A stretch of 64,000 nt of DNA from Trichostrongylus colubriformis. Its lineage: Eukaryota > Nematoda > Chromadorea > Rhabditida > Trichostrongylidae. Positions 23,240 to 35,490 of this stretch are shown here, piece by piece (within the stretch, counting starts at the first letter, position 1; each line of letters opens with the position of its first letter). The notes beneath the pieces were generated by a model. It made no database searches and was not told the DNA's origin. It saw only the letters and a program-made list of their open reading frames with translations. The position numbers and the translations under genes were made by a program. Where the stretch lies: positions 31,803,686 through 31,867,685 of the forward strand of contig OZ022261.1 in NCBI GenBank assembly GCA_963978905.1, given 5' to 3'.

Positions 23240-25705
23240 TATCGATGAAAGATGCGATATGAAAAGTTTTCGGGGCTGCATGAAAGACACGGTAAATTAC
23301 TGGGCCCGATAGTTTCATCAAGACTAGTCATGTCCTGTGTGGTTCACGCGCCAATCCATGACCTCTAGGTCCAAAAATAGCCCCAATGCAGCCACCATTA
23401 TGTTCCTATGAGGTTTAACTTCCGGTTTCCTTTTTTTTCAAATTTTTAGAGCTCCGACTCCAAAGCATGCTCGATCTCTCACGCTAATCGTTACCTCAAA
23501 AAGGCAGGTCTACTGACATTTTATTATGAATAATACGCAGTGAGGGTAATGGTGAAGGATAATAGCAGTTGATTAGTCTTCAAGAGAGATACGCCGTTGG
23601 ATGGTCCGAAAAGAATGAATGGATAGAGCAGAGCCGTCTGCTGGCAACGCCAAATATCAATAATTCAACATTTTGCCTTTACTCGCATAGATTCAGAATG
23701 GGATTAGAGCCGGAAAAAACAGAATTCTGCCGTCGTAACTTCAACGAACACGATGGAAGAACGAAGAGTCCAGAGAGATTCAGAGAGACGTTACTGAACA
23801 GAGAACTTGGAACAGGGAATCTGAACTCGATTACCGATTGAAAAGGCCCTTCATTAGCGAATCTACTGCGAATCACGTGGCGTAATGAGAGTGAAGTGAA
23901 GCGGAGCAGACAAAGGCACATTCCAACTCGCTTTCCACATCTCCACTTGGCTAATTCTACATAGAAGAAAAGTCTATATCACGAATCGGGCATCCCTAGT
24001 GATATATAACGAGCGGATAGCTTTCTGGCTGCTCCATATTACTATTGTAATCCACCTCATGGTGGAAAAGTGCCTGTGATGAATTAATCAAATTAGCGAC
24101 ATTAATTTCATGGTGAACCACATGAATTGCGCCAAATGATTTTGCATGGAAAAAGTAATAGGTATTATTTTCAGCTAAGAAAGAGAACTGTTGTTGCATG
24201 TTGAGCTAGCGCGATGTGGCTAGAAGTTTCGAATAGTCAGGTTCACCTGGCCCATGCAGGTGTACCTGCACAACTAATGAATGAAAGCGATTCCCTTCGA
24301 AGTGAAAGAAATATATGTATTCTCAGTTGAATAGCTTGATTATCATGTAGCGGATGCGATGGTCACAGAGAAAGCGATTACCGGCCTATTTTTACTCCCT
24401 GGATTGAGGTCACTGGTTAAGCGGTTGAAATGAATCAATGCTCCTCCGCAAAAAGCTCATGCTGGAAACTCGGTTGTGCGTCAGGACCGCCTCTAGGTCG
24501 GTACGCTACACCAATAGCGCAGCCATGCGCGACAAGTGCCTTGCTGACAAGGTAGAAAAATTGGCCAGTCGCTAGAGAGCGCGACTACTGCTTTGACTTG
24601 TCCTAGTTGTACAATTCTCGGTACACACATGATACTGTTGGGGAAACATTGCGTTTTGTGAGTAGACCGTCACCGATGAAAGCAATTTCGGACTAGTGGG
24701 AGTATGAAAGTACAGATATAAAGTAGTGCAATAGTGGAAAAAGAGTGGATCGAAACAGTCAAGAACTGGAGAATCAGACCTCTTCCTATTACTGAACCCT
24801 ACCTTGATCGTGCTTTCCCCCTTCGCCAGTGTTGACCCGCCCTCCATGACCACTCAGCCATGGACACTCAACAAACTGAAACGCATCTAAACGACGCCGC
24901 CATTGAGAGGTTGGGGGTTACTTTCTAACGCTAGTTTCGTCTCAGATCATCTCTTCGAAGATTGCTCCATTATTCAAGGGAAACATGTCTTCACACTGAT
25001 TGTGGCAGGAATCCGGATATTCATATTTGACCGTCTTACCAATATTTCAGTAAGAGTGCAACAGTAACGACAAAAAAAACATCTGTAAACCAGTGCTTTA
25101 CAAACCAATCTTTCGCAATTAGCAGAATTATGCAGCTTCATGAATTCTAAGAAAAACGCCCGGTTAACCAGAAATAGCACTTTGTGATTCGATGAACTGT
25201 GTATGGAAATAAGGCATCTTCAACTCCTATACATTCTTACATTATTCAAGATTGAAAAAACATCTCCGCTTTCACTATATGATAACTCAGCATTTTTTTC
25301 AAGAGAAGATATCAGTAAGAATACCTTATGGAGAGAAGTTCGCTGGTTGGCGGTTCAGTAACGGCAATTTTTGAAGTAAGTGAATAAAGGGAAAAATCAC
25401 ATAGGGAACAAAAAACTGGAAGAAAGGATATTTATGTAGTTTGAATGGAACTACGAAAAACTCAATAGTGAATAACAAAATTAGATTCAAAATAATATGC
25501 ATACAACAGCGAAGTATGGACTTCACAATAAAGGCTAACAAATTACATAAAGCGATACGGTGAATTCACCAATTTTGAATATTCGCCTGTCATGTGACCG
25601 TCTTCTCCCAGTATACGGTTACCATTTTTTTACTTTCGTATTATGAAGTTCCTCAACTCTGGTGTGCATATAACTGGAAACTTTGAGATACTGAAGTATT
25701 GCGTA
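23240..25705. other. Stretch without a supported gene
   Basis: AT-rich; open frames of 67-93 codons have no recognisable domains or paired splice sites. Nothing else seen. Confidence 0.4.
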
Positions 25706-25709
25706 ATTA

Positions 25710-26979
25710 TTAGGTTGTCCGAAAAGTAATGAGACAAATGTCGTAGTGCAGTGATTCGTCGGTAACTTTATTACAAATCAATATCATTTACTATAATATT
25801 CGCCATTGTGTTCCTTCACATACTGCCATCTTTGCGGCAGAGATCTGATTCCATTAGCAAAGAACTCCGGAGGCTTCGACTTCAAGAAGTTGTTGGCAGC
25901 TAATTCGACGTCCTCCCGATTGGTGAATTTCTTTCCAGCAAAAGAGGATTGAAGAGAACGAAATATGTGGAAGTCTGATGGAGCGAGATCTGGTGAGTAC
26001 GGTGGATGGGGTACAAGTTCGATCTCCAGCTCTCTCAGCTTACTCTGAGTCCTTTTCGACGTGTGTGGCCTGGCGTTATCCATGAGGAGTAGGATTTTGC
26101 CTCTCCCACGACGGCGACTACGCAGAATTTCAGCTACTCTTTCCAGCTGAGTACAGAATCTTTCAGAGTCGACCATAGAACCAGTTGGAACCAGTTCCCA
26201 AAACACCGGGCCTTTAATATCCCACCAGAATGAGGGCAACACCTTCTTGTCATGATCGGGATGTTTCGGCTGTGGTTTCGGCAATTCATCGAAGTCGACC
26301 CAATGTTTTCGGCGCACCGTGTTATCGTAGACACAATACTTCTCATCCATGGTAACGATGGAGTCAATCCAGGAAAGCGTGCGATGACGGCTGAGCAGAG
26401 AAATGCACACCTCAACACGCTTCTTCTTGTCGTGAGGGCTGAGAGCCTGCGGAAGAACCCGAGGCAACTTTGCCACTTTACCTGACGCACGAAGAACATC
26501 GTGTACCGTGGATTTAGGAGCACCCGAGGAGGTGGCAAGCTCGCGCACTGTAACGTTAGGTCGTTCCTCACAGATGGCAAGTATGAGCTGCTTCTTTGCG
26601 TCAGTGGACGTCCTGAACGACTACAGTCTTCGAGACATTTCCCTCCTTTGTCGAACTTGCCGTACCATCTGAAGCACGTCGCTCGAGAAGGTGCTTGATC
26701 CTTCATTTCTTCCAGCAAAAGCCGATGGGCCTCATCCGCGGATTTACCTGAACGATAGTGTAGAAGGAGAGCTGCCCGATACAGCTTTTTTTCTCATCCA
26801 TCTTTAGCACGTTTGTGAAAGATGAAAACAGTATGGACCATATGCCCTTGGTGGCATATATGTACTGGACTTGAAACACTAAATTCCAGAATTTTGTCCT
26901 CTCACGACTTCGACGTCCAAAAATACTTAATGTTGAATCTCACCACTGCATTTGTCTCATTACTTTTCGGACAACCTAA
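25710..26979 (-). mobile_element. Full-length mariner transposon with TA target duplication
   Basis: A 1270-base element. Its inverted ends both begin TTAGGTTGTCCGAAAAGT and match for about 30 bases. TA duplications are at 25708-25709 and 26980-26981. It encodes one transposase on the minus strand, interrupted by frameshifts (separate entry). Both ends are intact, so it could still be moved by a transposase supplied elsewhere. The terminus differs from that of the foldback elements at 14093 and 42621, so it belongs to a different mariner lineage. Confidence 0.95.
25784..26801 (-). pseudogene. Mariner transposase (DD34D), frameshifted
   Basis: DDE-type cut-and-paste transposase acting on the ends at 25710 and 26979. 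The start is MDEKK at 26801 and the stop TGA is at 25784-25786, giving about 340 codons, the normal mariner length. The N-terminal helix-turn-helix region contains RATCFRWYGKFDKGG. The catalytic triad is intact: VTMDE, LLMDNARPHTS and YSPDLAPSD, with 34 residues between the second and third Asp. The last 254 codons are open. Upstream, three breaks shift frame: an A-run near 26785-26792, one near 26742-26750 and one near 26600-26605. Apart from these the coding sequence is well kept, so the copy looks recently inactivated. Confidence 0.93.
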
Positions 26980-26981
26980 TA

Positions 26982-28676
26982 CTTAACCCTAGCCCCACCA
27001 AAGTAGTAAAAGAGGCTGCACAGACAGCGACCAGTCAGGGATGAAAGTAACGAACCAAACATTTGCAGGGTGGAGCAAAAATCTAGAAAACGATGGCATT
27101 CTGTTTTCCTTGTGAATAACATCAAGCCACAGCCCTAATGAATGAATAAAAGACAAACTATAAGCTTCTGTTTTCATTAGTTTTCATTTACCTTTTGTAT
27201 AATCGTATCACTTTTCAACCCAGCCTTTCTATTATTTATGTCGATCATGGTTTTTATTTCTGTTTTTTATTCTTTCACTTCTTTCTAGTCACCCCTTTCT
27301 CGCCTTTTTCATAATTCTTTTTCCAGTAACTTAACTTCTTCAAGTAAAATCTGATCTTGTCTCGTTAAATTTTATATGTTTTACAAACGATTTCCAATCG
27401 ACGTCTCACAAATGCTTTTTCACCTTTCAAATTGTTTTTTGTTTTCCATCACGCTAACTCACCGGTGACCCTCGGGGGTTGATGGAGAACATAGTGATTC
27501 GTTTCCCTGTGCATCTAATATGAGCCGAAAACTTGTGCGACACCACGTGCTGAGCTAACGCTGCGTACCGCAGCCGTTTGGTCAAGCGTTCATAGAGAGA
27601 AAACCTTAACATTTAGGGCCTAAGGTTATCGAGGCTTGCGAGTCTGCTACAATGTAGGCTTTCATGCCTACAGATTAAGCCGCGGTGCAAGACCTAATTC
27701 CCCACTTTTCGTGACCCTTGTCGCCACACTAGGCCTACAGAGGAGTTTCTATAGGAACCCCTTCCTTACCACCAATTTTCTGTGCTCTGTCTTCGCCCTT
27801 ACTTCGTGTGAGGGCGCTAAGGAGCTAAGTACTTACTGTACGTCATAAGACAATAACATTTCAAATTACAAGCGAGGGGTACGGAAAGACGGAAAATGGC
27901 CCTGTTGTGGAAATGACCCGAAGACAGTCAATCAGAGGGGTAGTGATAGGCAGAAAAGCAACAAGGTTGGCAAACAAATGGCCACTCAGTATTTAGCATC
28001 ATACCGCAGCGAAACGAAAAGTTTAAATTTTTACTTCATGAAGTTTGAATTCATCGGAATATAATGGCTCTATCACAGAAGCTCTCGAAATCACTCACCT
28101 TTTCACACGTGTAGAGGACAATAACAATCACGTTAAATAGAATGTTGTAAAATCATAAAAATGTTTGGACAGCACATGGTACTTAATATTTTTTGAAAGT
28201 CCACCAACATTCCAGTTTGCGTAATAACACGGTAAGGAAAGAACCGACGCAAGTTTCAAGGCCATTTCACAGTGCTCCGAAGATCAGCGCTGAGTGGAGG
28301 TTCAGTAGCTGTGGGTTCTTTTCAAATGAAAATTTTAGCTTTTTTTCAACGGAAACGTTCTCATTAAGGAATTATCGTATCATTAATGCACCTATATTAT
28401 TGAACTACATATACAAGGATTTCGAACCACGATACTAGTACCTTCTGTTGATGAAGTCCTCCAAATCAGCCAGTCGCTGAGCATTCGATATTCGTCTTCT
28501 TGTTGAGCTAGAACAGATGGTTACAATTCCTCGATAAATCACAAGCTGTAAAAAAACTGTTTTGAAAAAGGGAATTATTGGAACCAATTCGGTTAATATT
28601 CAAAGATAAAAAATCGTTGAGAAAAAAGATGTAAAAAGAAAACGGAAAGGAAATAGTTTCCCCTCTCTTCCACTTA
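26982..28676. other. Stretch without a supported gene
   Basis: 27180-27450 is T-rich; 27460-27840 is more balanced but has no sustained coding pattern. Nothing recognised. Confidence 0.4.
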
Positions 28677-28857
28677 CGATTTCTCATACTAATTTCCTCA
28701 CTTGAAAAACTTCAGAAACTTAACAAGCAGTACTGAATATTATCTACTCCTCCAGCTCCTTCATTCACGATTTCTCATCGAAATTTCCTCACTTGAAAAA
28801 CTTCAAAAACTTAAAAAGTAGTACTGAATATTATGTGGGTTACTCCTCCAGCTAGCT
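28677..28857 (+). repeat. Tandem duplication, two copies of about 90 bases
   Basis: Copy 1 starts at 28677 and copy 2 at 28768. Both carry CGATTTCTCAT, TTTCCTCACTTGAAAAACTT, GTACTGAATATTAT and ACTCCTCCAGCT, with a few substitutions. No coding sense is seen. Confidence 0.85.
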
Positions 28858-30235
28858 TCTATAGTGTCAATGCCATGCAGTGGAGTAAAATACAGGAGGA
28901 ACTGATACGACATCGCGAACTTTTGGTTGGCGGAGTGCGCGGCATTCTCGTGAAGGGTACGGTGATGGAGAGAAATGTCACCGCATCGGCTCCTCTTGTG
29001 CCACACACACTATGCATGTGCGTTGTGGAAAAACTGAACGGAAAGAATAGAAAGTAGATAAATGTAGGCAATCAAATGGGAAATTGGATTTAATCAAAAT
29101 CTATCAAGCCGTGTAAATGATTAAAGCAGTAGAGAAATGAGCAAAAAATAAAAACGACTCTATGTAGAAAAGACATGGCAACGTTACCGCCTTCTGAACA
29201 GATTGTGCCTGCTTGCTCGATAGTTGGCAATTTTTGAGCAGTCACCAACCGAACCCGTTCTGGACTCCATAGCACGAAGGCGTGCTGCCTGAAATTAATG
29301 GGAGGAGAATATGTGACAAGAAAAAGAAACAGTCAAATGTACAGCTCGTTCCATCTTACCACAATTGGCGATTCATGAGATCCATGATCCATGAACCCCA
29401 AGGAATTATTATTGGGAAATACTTGGGACTTTTAGTCCAGCGTCAGGCCTAGGTGGAAAGATCGGTTAATGGGAAATCCCAGTCACAACAAGAAATGTCC
29501 AAAGTCGCACAAAAAGTAAAGCTAGGACATCACCCGAAAGTGGCGCACTTCACATGTAACTTTTTGACACCTTTTGAAAACCTAGGGTAGTAGTGATGTG
29601 TCCTTACAGCATGACAGGTTTATCACATCATAACTCTTAAAGAGCGTAGAGGGATCTGCTCTTGTACAACACGAACACAGCATAAGGCGTGAAGGTTTTC
29701 GGTCACAGAAAATGCCCATTTTCCGTGAAGTTCTATTAAGTTCAGGGCAATGGAAAAGAATAAAGTATAAATGATCACTTTCCTTAAAGACGTTCCTCTC
29801 TATGGAATGAGGGCTGCGCACAGCTCAGTGACACAATTTTCTCAAATCCTCCGAAAAATATGCACAGTAGCATGAAGGAGGATCAGTCAAATTTTGAATC
29901 TGTCATGATCAAATTCTTAGGAAATGCGATGCTGGAAAAACTTATGTCATGTCGCGCCACACATACTCGACTCTTATTCCTCATCGCTCCAATCATAAAA
30001 ATCTCGCGAGTGTGGTGCTGGTCACGCCGCATGGGCTCCTTCTGCGCTACGTCTATTATTAAAAGTCTCGCTAAAGTTTCATAAACACGACCTTTACAGT
30101 TTTTGACATAAAAAGTAGAAATTTGCAGAAGTAAATCGATACAGCCCAGAAATTGAGCAGAAGACAAAACTCACTTATGATGGGCAGCGGTGAAATGTCG
30201 TAGTAGTTCACACTTTCTAGGATTTCTCGCAATTT
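28858..30235. other. Stretch with one unresolved minus-strand open frame
   Basis: The minus-strand frame at 29883-30167 contains AQKEPMRRDQHH. A similar piece (QKEPMRRRY) occurs on the minus strand near 58840. The two may be remnants of one repeat-encoded protein. No splice pattern supports a gene. Confidence 0.3.
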
Positions 30236-30512
30236 GAGGAATCGTGTACAGAAAAAATGAGTTTCTCTGTTACATACATACATTTATGTTGTATTTGCCT
30301 TATAAGGGCTGCATGCAAGCTTCTACGCGAAAAAGTGAGAATCCGGCTAAGACATACGTCCTCAAACTGGTGGCCGAGGAGGCGGAGCCTCGGAGTGTAT
30401 GCCCGCATCGTCGTTCGCTGCGATTGAAGCGCATAGTGGGGACAGAAAGTCACATAAACAGTTCCACTCTTGTCCCTGATGGCGGCGAACAATGGGGCGG
30501 GCATTCACTCTA
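30236..30512 (+). repeat. Diverged copy of the TTAA palindromic MITE (family B)
   Basis: Matches the left arm of the element at 30963: GAGGAATCGTGTACAG, then TTTATGTTGTATTTGCC and GAGGCGGAGCC. The right arm is not recognisable as an inverted partner, so this copy is diverged or one-armed. Confidence 0.6.
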
Positions 30513-30616
30513 AAGTACCGTCAACTTGGCCACCGGTTTAAGGAGCTGTATCTTACCGGATTAGCACGTTTCTGCGTGAAGCATTGCATGCGATCCTCAA
30601 TAAGCAAATACAGTTT

Positions 30617-30690
30617 TCTTCTGATTTTTCTGATTTATGATTTCTGATTTTTTATTTCATTTCTGATTCATTTCTGATTTTTCCGTGCAA
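30617..30690 (+). repeat. Imperfect microsatellite of TTTCTGATT units
   Basis: Runs of TTTCTGATT and TTTTCTGATTTA-like units repeated about six times with small variation. Confidence 0.75.
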
Positions 30691-30962
30691 GACTCCTTTG
30701 AAGAGCATGGATATTCTATCAGCTTGAGAGCATATGACTGCAGAGGCGACAGAAATCACTTAGGAGTAGTGGCTGAAGGAAGGGAGCGTTAAGACGATTG
30801 TTCAGCTGTCGTGCTCGTGGGCAAAGGGATTCTACTACTCAATGCACACTCAGACATGATAGACTAACCACCCAATCGGTGGGCAACGTGCATCAAAACG
30901 ATTCTTTTGACACACACCCAGTACAGCCGATTTCATCTTGTTATACGGCGCACACAGCTCCT

Positions 30963-31394
30963 TTAAGGAATCGTCCACGGAAAATGCGTTTTTGTGTTAC
31001 CCATACGTTTATGTTGTATTTGCCTAATGTGGGCCTCATGCAAAATTTCATGCGAAAAAATGCGAATCTGGCTGAGATACAGCACCACAAAGTGCGGTCC
31101 CAGTGGGCGGGGCCTAAGAGTAAAAGCCTCGTCCCGTAGTCCGCCGCCGTTGGGTACGGAGAGTGGGACTGTTCACGAAACTTTCTGCTCCTACAATGCG
31201 TCTCCGACCACGGCGGACGACGGAACGAGGCTTTTCTCTTAGGCCCCGCCCACTGGGACCGCGCTTTGTGGTGCTGTATCTCAGCCAGATTCGCATTTTT
31301 TCGCGTGAAATTTTGCATGAGGCCCACATTAGGCAAATACAACATAAATGTATGGGTAACACAAAAACGCATTTTCCGTGGACGATTCCTTTAA
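30963..31394. mobile_element. Palindromic MITE with TTAA ends (family B), complete copy
   Basis: A 432-base foldback element. TTAA lies at both borders (30963-30966 and 31391-31394), next to GGAATCGTCCACGGAAAATG and its complement. The arms pair almost perfectly for about 185 bases (30963-31150 and 31213-31394), leaving a loop of about 60 bases. TTAA targets are typical of piggyBac-type transposases, so this may be a non-autonomous piggyBac-like element; that is inference. Open frames of 82-143 codons on both strands are mirror images of the palindrome. Confidence 0.85.
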
Positions 31395-33040
31395 GAACCT
31401 TCTTTCACCCTACCGTCTATTTTTTCCTTTCTCAACTGAACTCACAATCAAATTGAACAAAGCAAATGGGGCGGTGAGCGTAAGCGTCTTTAAATTTTTG
31501 AAGGCGGCAATATTGTGGAGGAGCGGTGAAGATCCTTACCTTTGATGTCCTCTTTTTCCCTATGTCCAGAAGAAGAGAAGAGCTCAAAATCGATGAAGTA
31601 AGCCGTAAGCTTCCTATGCGATAAATAAGCAAATCGAAATGCTAATCAAATTCTTTCGTTCTGCGGAAGCGCCTTAAAAATCGTAAATTACCCTATGATA
31701 GTTTTCCCCTGCCATTCATAAATAGCAGATGCCCACAATATTTGAGAAAAGCAACACTAAAAGAGGCAAAGTTCCATAGCTTGAAAAGAATGGAGAAAAA
31801 AATGAAGGTACTGCTGTAGTAGGGGTTTTTTGATGGATTACTAGCTGCAATAAAGGCACTTCCACTTGGCGACTGACATGTATTTGACGCTTTTGAGAAT
31901 CATCTGGCAGAAAAGCGAGGAGGCGTTGGTAAATTGAAGGAAATGGAATTGCGCAATTACCCGTTTACTCGTTCCATTATTTCATTTCGTAGTTATCTTT
32001 AGATTTTTCCACCGGGATGAAACAATCCTCTGGTCCTGATCTCATTGTCAGCGGATTCTCGGCTAGGGAACCCTTGACATGTGGATCCTTCAGAAGTATT
32101 TCGTGGCGAGAATCTTATAGTTTTGCTATTGATTGCTGAGCCAATACATGAAGTACATACAACGCGAAATGAACCTTCGGAAAGTACTCAAAGGCATGAA
32201 GCCATGAACTTTGCACTCCTAAGACAAGTCATAGAACCTCCGGCCAGATCCCAGACAGGTGGATAGAAATCATTTTGATCCCATGTTTATACGGTTGGTT
32301 TAACCTGTTCTTAAATCGTCCTGGCCCGACAACGGTGAGCGAGCACAACATAGTCTCCGAGTGTTACGACATGTGTGGTAGAGGAAGGTGTGGCTATTAT
32401 TCTGAATTTAAACTACAAATGATGGATGAACCGAACAAGAATCATGTCTCCAGAAGTAACCTCGCATCAGGCGAGCTTAACGAAGCTCATCGCACCGATG
32501 GAGGGTCCTTTCGGCTAGATGCACGAATGCTCCAAGCTTCGACTGTTTTCGTTTCTGCCAGTATCTATCCTAACCAAGCAAAAAAAACCGGAGGCTACCG
32601 TTCGGCAAGAGCATTCATGCCGGAGCAAGGCAATGAAGTCATACAAAAGCAATGTGGGAACATCTAAACACCCACAACAACCACCAACCACCATACGTCA
32701 ACACCTGCCTTCGTTTTTCGGGACAAAAAAAAAAACGCCTGATTTCAAAGGCAGCAGGGAATAATTCCTTGTGAGAACATTTCTCAACATTTGCGTTCGC
32801 TGTTTCAGCCAGCTTATACCAGCATATACATTAACAGGGTAGCCCAAACATGCTGAAGATAGTTTTATGTGAAGTTATGACATCTAGCGGCGATAGGCAT
32901 AATACTTGTAATTCGTTCAACCCTTGGTAAAGCAGATTTCTGACTGTCAAAGGCACCGAAGGGGCTGAGAAAAAATAGGATTCGTGAAGACGTATTCTTT
33001 GTGAACGAACACTTCAATAGGGAAGGTGATCAGTGGTGAA
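31395..33040. other. Stretch without a supported gene
   Basis: A possible minus-strand exon near 31540-31625 ends in a good donor (AAAG|GTAAGG), but no partner exon was found. The 130-codon plus-strand frame at 32275-32667 has no recognisable domain. Confidence 0.3.
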
Positions 33041-33049
33041 AATCGCACT

Positions 33050-33200
33050 GTAACAGCGCGCCTTGAGGTTTTTATAGCGATCCAGCAGCGCTGTGTTCAA
33101 CGCAGCCTCGCATCTGCTGGGCGCGTTGCTGCGAGGGAGGGGCAGCATTGGCGGCTGGTTGACTTAGCTCCTCGCTCGTCTACATCTATCTTCATTAATC
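33050..33200 (-). repeat. Truncated GC-rich dispersed repeat, family A
   Basis: Minus-oriented fragment with TAGCGATCCAGCAGCGC, CTGCTGGGCGCGTTGCTGCG, GGTTGACTTAGC and CTCGTCTACATCTA, matching the inner part of the copy at 51975-52290 in inverse orientation. Confidence 0.6.
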
Positions 33201-33261
33201 GCAATCTGCCTGAATTATCCCTAATGGTGTCTGTAAAGTCAGATGTTTTGATGACGGCTAC

Positions 33262-33414
33262 CTGGTTAAAATTCACGATGATTTTCGATGGGAAGGATGC
33301 AAAAGGGGCAGACATTGTAAGCACTCCGAGAACAAATAAAACGCTCAAAACTTTGAGGGATGGAAACACGTGTACAAAAAAAACCAGAACTAGTAAGGTT
33401 TGAGTCAAGTTCAT
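33262..33414 (-). CDS. Candidate first exon with hydrophobic N-terminus
   Basis: ATG at 33414, 51 codons in phase 0, ending at a donor (AACCAG|GTAGCC). The product starts MNLTQTLLVLVFFVHVFPSL, a signal-peptide or signal-anchor pattern, continues with a second hydrophobic stretch, and ends SKIIVNFNQ. It could be a small secreted or membrane protein. No downstream exon was found, and the frame runs on into a family A repeat, so this may be a chance frame. Confidence 0.25.
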
Positions 33415-34055
33415 GGATTTGTAATTCGACGAAATGCAGTCCGCGAAGAGTTTTGAATGAAAACTCCACAACGAACACCAACACTTATAATTTTTTTCAT
33501 AAACCTAAAATCCCGAAACAGGAGATTAACCCAAGTAGCGGAGTGCAGAGCAGAATTTGCCTGATGTAACGAGTCATCGATTACAAAGAGCCTGTTACTC
33601 ATAAGTATGAGCAAAAGGGAGATTGTATTGCGCATAAATTGTATTTTTGAAGAAATGTATGGAAAAAAGGTGTGCTAAATTGTAGCTATTTCGTAAAGGA
33701 AATCGTACGGATTTACTGAAAACTAGTAGTGGAATTAAGAAATCGAGTTGAAAGAAACTGAGGAGAGAAAGCGCAGTAATGCTTTCAAATTGACAATGTT
33801 CTTTTATGCGCCAGTAGGAGAGGGTGTGATCCTATTAACGAAAGCAGCTGCCAAGTTCGACGACAATCATGGCCGTAGTTACTAGAGCAGGTAAATATCA
33901 ACTTGTAGAGGACATACGAATTCCCGGCATACTAATTTGGCAAGCACACACTACTGTACGCGTCTCACGTTGCTATAACAGAAGATAACCTAAACCGGAA
34001 CCACGTAACAATGCGGTCTCATTCCGTACCTGTATTGATTACCTTTTTGATCTAC

Positions 34056-34207
34056 AGTCCATTTCCCGAAAACTGATTGGGCGTGTCCTACGGACTTGTG
34101 TGAACATGTATCAAACTCTCTCAATTCTCTCACCACGCCACACACTCTCACTCTTGCCATTCACCCAAGTCCGTAGACACGCCCAATCAGTTTACGGGAA
34201 ATGGACT
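34056..34207. repeat. Hairpin MITE, 152 bases
   Basis: Arms at 34056-34099 and 34166-34207 pair nearly perfectly: AGTCCATTTCCCG, then CTGATTGGGCGTGTC and CGGACTTG, with the complement on the right. The loop is about 65 bases of pyrimidine-rich DNA. A TA lies outside each arm, which would fit a Tc1/mariner-type target. Confidence 0.75.
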
Positions 34208-34344
34208 ATAATTAGCCGAATAAACTTCACCTTCCCCGGTGGTACTAAACCAATGGTCGGTTCGCATCCTCCGCCCAAAAAATATATCTTCAATTAATAT
34301 CTATAGTTGGCTCAGCCATTTTTAACTCCGCACGTCTCACAAGG

Positions 34345-35490
34345 GAAGGGCTTCGAATTCTCACAGAACTTTGAATTGAGACCCAGATGAACTGATAGAG
34401 CTCTGAATACTGATCATAAAGATGAAAACCAAAAATGCAAAATGCCATTCTGAAGCGAGTAGGAGGGATCAAAGTTTGCTTGCGACGCCTCATTGGCGAG
34501 ACCTTTCGCCATCAGCACGGCTAGCGCACGGAACACGAATATAACAGTTATTGTTCGTGAAAACACTTTTGGGCATGTTTCCCAGACATGAAAGGGAGCA
34601 TTATGAAAAGCAATAAAATGCCTTCATGGGAATACCATCCATGGTACCACCATACGCAAATCGCAAATGCATTCAGAAAAACCCCCATAACACCACTAAA
34701 GGGATCGTTTGGCAGATTTTGAAAACGGATTTAAAATCAGCGTCCAATAGCATGTCGAGTGATAAGTACCTCATTGCAAATAATAGCCACTTCGACTTGG
34801 TATGCTTCCCTTGTAAGTGTAACATTAACATATGTAACATGACTCAGCGCAGTATGAATGATGGATGCGATTAGGTGGTAGTGCAAGGAAACGTTCAAAA
34901 GTGAAAGAAAAGCACTTATTGTCAATGAAACGCGAAATGCAAAAAAAAAAAAACACGTCCCGGCGGGAAACGAACCCACCAACTCGCGCTCACAGACCGG
35001 ACCACTACTAGCAACCACGGTAGCCGTTGCCGACTCCGCGTTAGTCGCGCTGTGGCAAAGAGCCTCGCCAATGAGACATTTATTCATTTATTTATTATCA
35101 CGCATAGTGCGCTATAATATCAGGCAGCAATAATAGCAAAGAACAGAACACACTAACACAATTAATTAAACAACTAAATTCACACACCTGGGAGGCTTCT
35201 TGGCTAAATTTACGCTAGAAATCCTCAATACCAAGTAAGGCAAGTAAGTCGATTTTTCTTAATTTGCTTCTAAACGTGCGGGTATTTGACGCCTCTAACA
35301 GACCGGTTGGTAATAGTTGGAGCCATCAAGCGCCCCGAAAAAACAGTGAGCAAGTTCGACCCCTCCTAACTCTCTTCAAAATGGCGTTTTGCGATTTTGA
35401 TTTTCACAATTACAATCAGTATTCAGATCTCCATCTATTCATCTGGGTCTCAATTCAAAGTTCCATGGGAAGTTGAAAGCCTTCCCTGGT
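34345..35490. repeat. Inverted-repeat unit with a tRNA-like insert
   Basis: Arms of about 145 bases at 34345-34490 and 35340-35485 are inverted copies with scattered changes. Shared blocks are CTTTGAATTGAGACCCAGAT, CTGAATACTGAT and AGGAGGG. A second, inner pair, GCGACGCCTCATTGGCGAG (about 34477-34495) and GCCTCGCCAATGAGAC (about 35063), also faces inward. The interior has a poly-A run at 34940-34953 and the tRNA-like block at 34965-35060. It looks like a decayed non-autonomous DNA transposon with a later insertion. Confidence 0.6.
34965..35060 (-). repeat. tRNA-like element (SINE head) with poly-T end
   Basis: On the minus strand it contains GGTGGGTTCGTTTCCCGCC, which pairs as a 6-base T-stem with a B-box-like loop. 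It is followed by GGGACGTG and a run of 12 or more T, a pol III terminator. The upstream half has a GCAAC/GTTGC hairpin but no clear A-box or acceptor pairing, so it is not a functional tRNA gene. Confidence 0.4.

Noticed and set aside
30941..31372. 143-codon minus-strand frame and several plus-strand frames
   Set aside because: They are mirror images created by the palindromic MITE at 30963-31394.
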